In this document: piece by piece, positions 41,053-42,543 of the stretch | Layout: each line of letters opens with the position of its first letter | Position numbering within the stretch: the stretch's first letter is position 1 | From: Acidobacteriota bacterium | GTDB taxonomy: Bacteria > Actinomycetota > Actinomycetes > Actinomycetales > Microbacteriaceae | Length of the DNA: 42,543 nt | Reading direction: 5' to 3' | Assembly (NCBI GenBank): GCA_019351995.1 | Contig: JABBOD010000023.1 | Coordinates: forward strand, 1-42,543 | Notes under the pieces: generated by a model | What the model was told of the DNA's origin: nothing | Seen by the model: only the letters and a program-made list of their open reading frames with translations | Database searches by the model: none | Translations under genes and position numbers: made by a program

Positions 41053-41766
41053 ATGCAGTTGAGTGTCGCCGAGTTCGCCGAAGCCCGTGGGGTCTCTCGG
41101 CAGCGCGCCCTTGCGCTCATCAGCTCCGGACAGATCAAAGCTCAACGCATCGGACGTTCGTGGGTGATTGATCAGAAAGAACTCAATCGGCGACCAGCGA
41201 GCGGCCGGCCCCTGAGTTCACGAATGGCCAGCCTGATCATCGACGCAATGTCCGGCGAAGCCGTTCAGGGCGCCGACGCACAGGAGAGGTTCTTTGTCGC
41301 TCGGTATATCGATCGGCTTCAAGCGGAAAAGTCGCCTTTGCGCTTGCTCCATTCATGGCTGCGATCTCGTGAGATTCGAGTCGTCGATGTGGCAGCCAAT
41401 GCAGCCGATATCCCAGACGTCGTCGCCGACCCACGAGTGGTCGCCTCCGGCATCAGCGACAACCGCGCCGGCCTCTCGTCCGTTCGCGAGTTCGAGGGAT
41501 ACATCGGCATTCGGGACCTCGACCGATTCATGAACGACAACTTGCTGCTCGAGTCGGCGTCACCCAACGTCCGGCTACACGTCGTCGACCAGAAGCCGTC
41601 GGCTCCCGTTCCTCTCGGTCTCGTCATCGCCGACCTGGTCGATTGGAATCGGCCGCGAGAAGACGGCCAGGCACTCGAGCTACTGCGTTCGGACTTCAGA
41701 AAAGTGTCGGCTCCGCGGCCGGCACCGATTCGGGCCGCAGGAGCAGCTCGAAGAACCTCACGTTGA
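41053..41766 (+). CDS. HTH antitoxin-like protein, possibly with a read-through tail
   Basis: A 237-residue protein. Residues 1-50 form a MerR/excisionase-type helix-turn-helix (LSVAEFAEARGVSRQRALAL, SGQIKAQRIGRSWVID). The middle (about 55-215) contains SGRPLSSRMASLIIDAMSGE, LLHSWLRSREIRV, ADPRVVASGISDNRAGL and VPLGLVIADLVDWNRPRED. From general knowledge this architecture resembles DNA-binding partners encoded beside AbiEii-type nucleotidyltransferase toxins; no such toxin is here. The last ~25 residues (KVSAPRPAPIRAAGAARRTSR) are low-complexity and lie antisense to the Fic gene's end, suggesting the native end was lost. The start follows from the leaderless promoter. Confidence 0.65.
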   Translation: MQLSVAEFAEARGVSRQRALALISSGQIKAQRIGRSWVIDQKELNRRPASGRPLSSRMASLIIDAMSGEAVQGADAQERFFVARYIDRLQAEKSPLRLLHSWLRSREIRVVDVAANAADIPDVVADPRVVASGISDNRAGLSSVREFEGYIGIRDLDRFMNDNLLLESASPNVRLHVVDQKPSAPVPLGLVIADLVDWNRPREDGQALELLRSDFRKVSAPRPAPIRAAGAARRTSR

Positions 41767-42543
41767 TGAAGATCCGCTCGCGACCTGCCTTCACGTCCTG
41801 CAGCACGCCGCCGGCGAGCAACGAGTTGAGCCAGTTCGTCGCAGTGGGGCGTGAAACTCGGCATCGCTCGACGACATTGGCGATCCTGCAATACGGCTGC
41901 TCGAAGAGCACGGCGAGCAAGTCCGCGTTCGCCCCTCCGGTCGTTAGTTCCCGAATCCGTCCGAGAGTCTCGTCCTGCAGCGCCTGGATCTGATCGATCT
42001 TCTCGATGGTGCTCAACGCCGTTTGCCGGATGCCCTCCAGCATGAAGAGTGCCCACTCCTCCCAAGCAGCGTCACGCGTGACGGCGAGCAGCAAACGGTA
42101 GTACTCGTCTTTGTTCTGGATGATGTAGCGCGACAGATAGAGGATCGGCTCGCCGATCAATCCCGCATTCATGAGCATGAGGACGTTGAGGATCCTGCCG
42201 GTGCGGCCGTTGCCATCCTCAAAGGGGTGGATGGCTTCGAACTGGTAGTGGGCGAGCGCCATGGCGACGAGAGGGTCGAGGCCTCCAGTCGCGTGGATGA
42301 ATCGCTCCCAGTCGCTGAGCTTGTCGCGGATGACGGTCTCGCCCACCGGGGGCGTGTAGATGGCTGCATGCGTGGAGGGGTTGCCGATGTAGGTTCCCGG
42401 CAGCCGCCGAACATCCATCTGGCGGCTCTTGACGATCGTGCAAACTTCCGCGGCAGTCGTTACCGAGAGCGGTCGAGATCGGATCAATGCGACGCCGGCG
42501 AAGAGTGCAGTGCGGTAGTTCAGCGTCTCTTTGGTTGCCGGGT
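41696..42543 (-). CDS. Fic-domain protein (5' end outside the window)
   Basis: At least 281 residues of a Fic/DOC protein; the frame stays open to the right edge, reading PATKETLNYRTALFAG before ALIRSRPLS. The active-site motif HPFEDGNGRTGR is complete, including the His and the anion-hole and metal residues, so it should be catalytically able. Most such enzymes transfer AMP from ATP to protein hydroxyls. A C-terminal winged helix (LLAVLFEQPYCRIANVVERCR, quoted in part; SRPTATNWLNSLLAGGVL) suggests DNA binding or autoregulation. An inhibitory (S/T)xxxE(G/N) helix, if present, would be in the missing N-terminus. Its 3' end overlaps the convergent antitoxin-like gene by 71 bases. Confidence 0.88.
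   Translation of the reverse strand, partial: PATKETLNYRTALFAGVALIRSRPLSVTTAAEVCTIVKSRQMDVRRLPGTYIGNPSTHAAIYTPPVGETVIRDKLSDWERFIHATGGLDPLVAMALAHYQFEAIHPFEDGNGRTGRILNVLMLMNAGLIGEPILYLSRYIIQNKDEYYRLLLAVTRDAAWEEWALFMLEGIRQTALSTIEKIDQIQALQDETLGRIRELTTGGANADLLAVLFEQPYCRIANVVERCRVSRPTATNWLNSLLAGGVLQDVKAGRERIFINVRFFELLLRPESVPAAEPTLF

Larger units (their letters stand above)
38658..42543. mobile_element. Left part of an integrative element in tRNA-Lys
   Basis: Directly after the tRNA-Lys 3' end come a tyrosine integrase reading towards it, a replication-relaxation-like gene, a repeat-rich gene-free stretch, an antitoxin-like gene and a Fic gene. The DNA looks more A/T-rich and its frames less uniform than in the preceding housekeeping block (judged by eye). 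Integration into the 3' half of a tRNA gene normally leaves a direct repeat of that half at the far end; that end is outside the window, so element size and type (phage, plasmid-like, conjugative) are open. Confidence 0.75.

Overview
The window is high-GC chromosomal DNA from an actinobacterium, most likely a member of the Microbacteriaceae. The supporting block is carD, an ispD-ispF fusion, cysS and rlmB in tight series, next to senX3-regX3/phoU, gpmA, an actinobacterial MutT1-type Nudix-SixA protein, GlnR, and a sigK/rskA pair. Many starts are GTG or TTG, and 4-base ATGA/GTGA overlaps are common. I cannot name the species.

Region 1 (1-14.6 kb) is an accessory catabolic locus that I cannot match to a described pathway. 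An eight-gene minus-strand run (12984 down to 2643) encodes a ribose/xylose-type ABC transporter (permease, lipoprotein binding protein, and one polypeptide joining a double ATPase to a second permease), a short-chain dehydrogenase, an M24 'pita-bread' hydrolase with an altered metal site, and three tandem medium-chain dehydrogenases. Outward-facing genes flank it: on the right a ketopantoate-reductase-like enzyme and a Dabb protein, on the left a VOC protein coupled to a PRISE-like (progesterone 5-beta-reductase/iridoid synthase type) reductase and an XRE-cupin regulator. Both control regions carry TGTTC/GAACA half-sites in regular arrangements.

Region 2 (14.7-24.4 kb) is housekeeping: rlmB, cysS, ispDF and carD on the minus strand, a lipoprotein, the SenX3-RegX3 phosphate two-component system divergent from phoU, gpmA, a small P-loop kinase and a methyltransferase.

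Region 3 (24.5-37.4 kb) has a FUSC-type membrane protein, a YgfZ-like protein, a nitrobindin-like protein and two small membrane proteins on the minus strand. Then come glnR, ppk1, mutT1-like and the pstSCAB phosphate operon on the plus strand, and convergent rskA-sigK. PHO-box-like 11-base direct repeats precede phoU and pstS, and a weaker one precedes ppk, so RegX3 probably ties this block together.

Region 4 (37.4-42.5 kb) is a chromosome/island boundary. A tRNA-Lys(UUU) gene is followed directly by a tyrosine integrase reading towards it, a replication-relaxation-like protein, a 0.5-kb gene-free stretch with large nested inverted repeats (candidate oriT or replication origin), a leaderless HTH antitoxin-like gene, and a Fic protein that runs off the right edge. 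The right end of the element lies outside the window.
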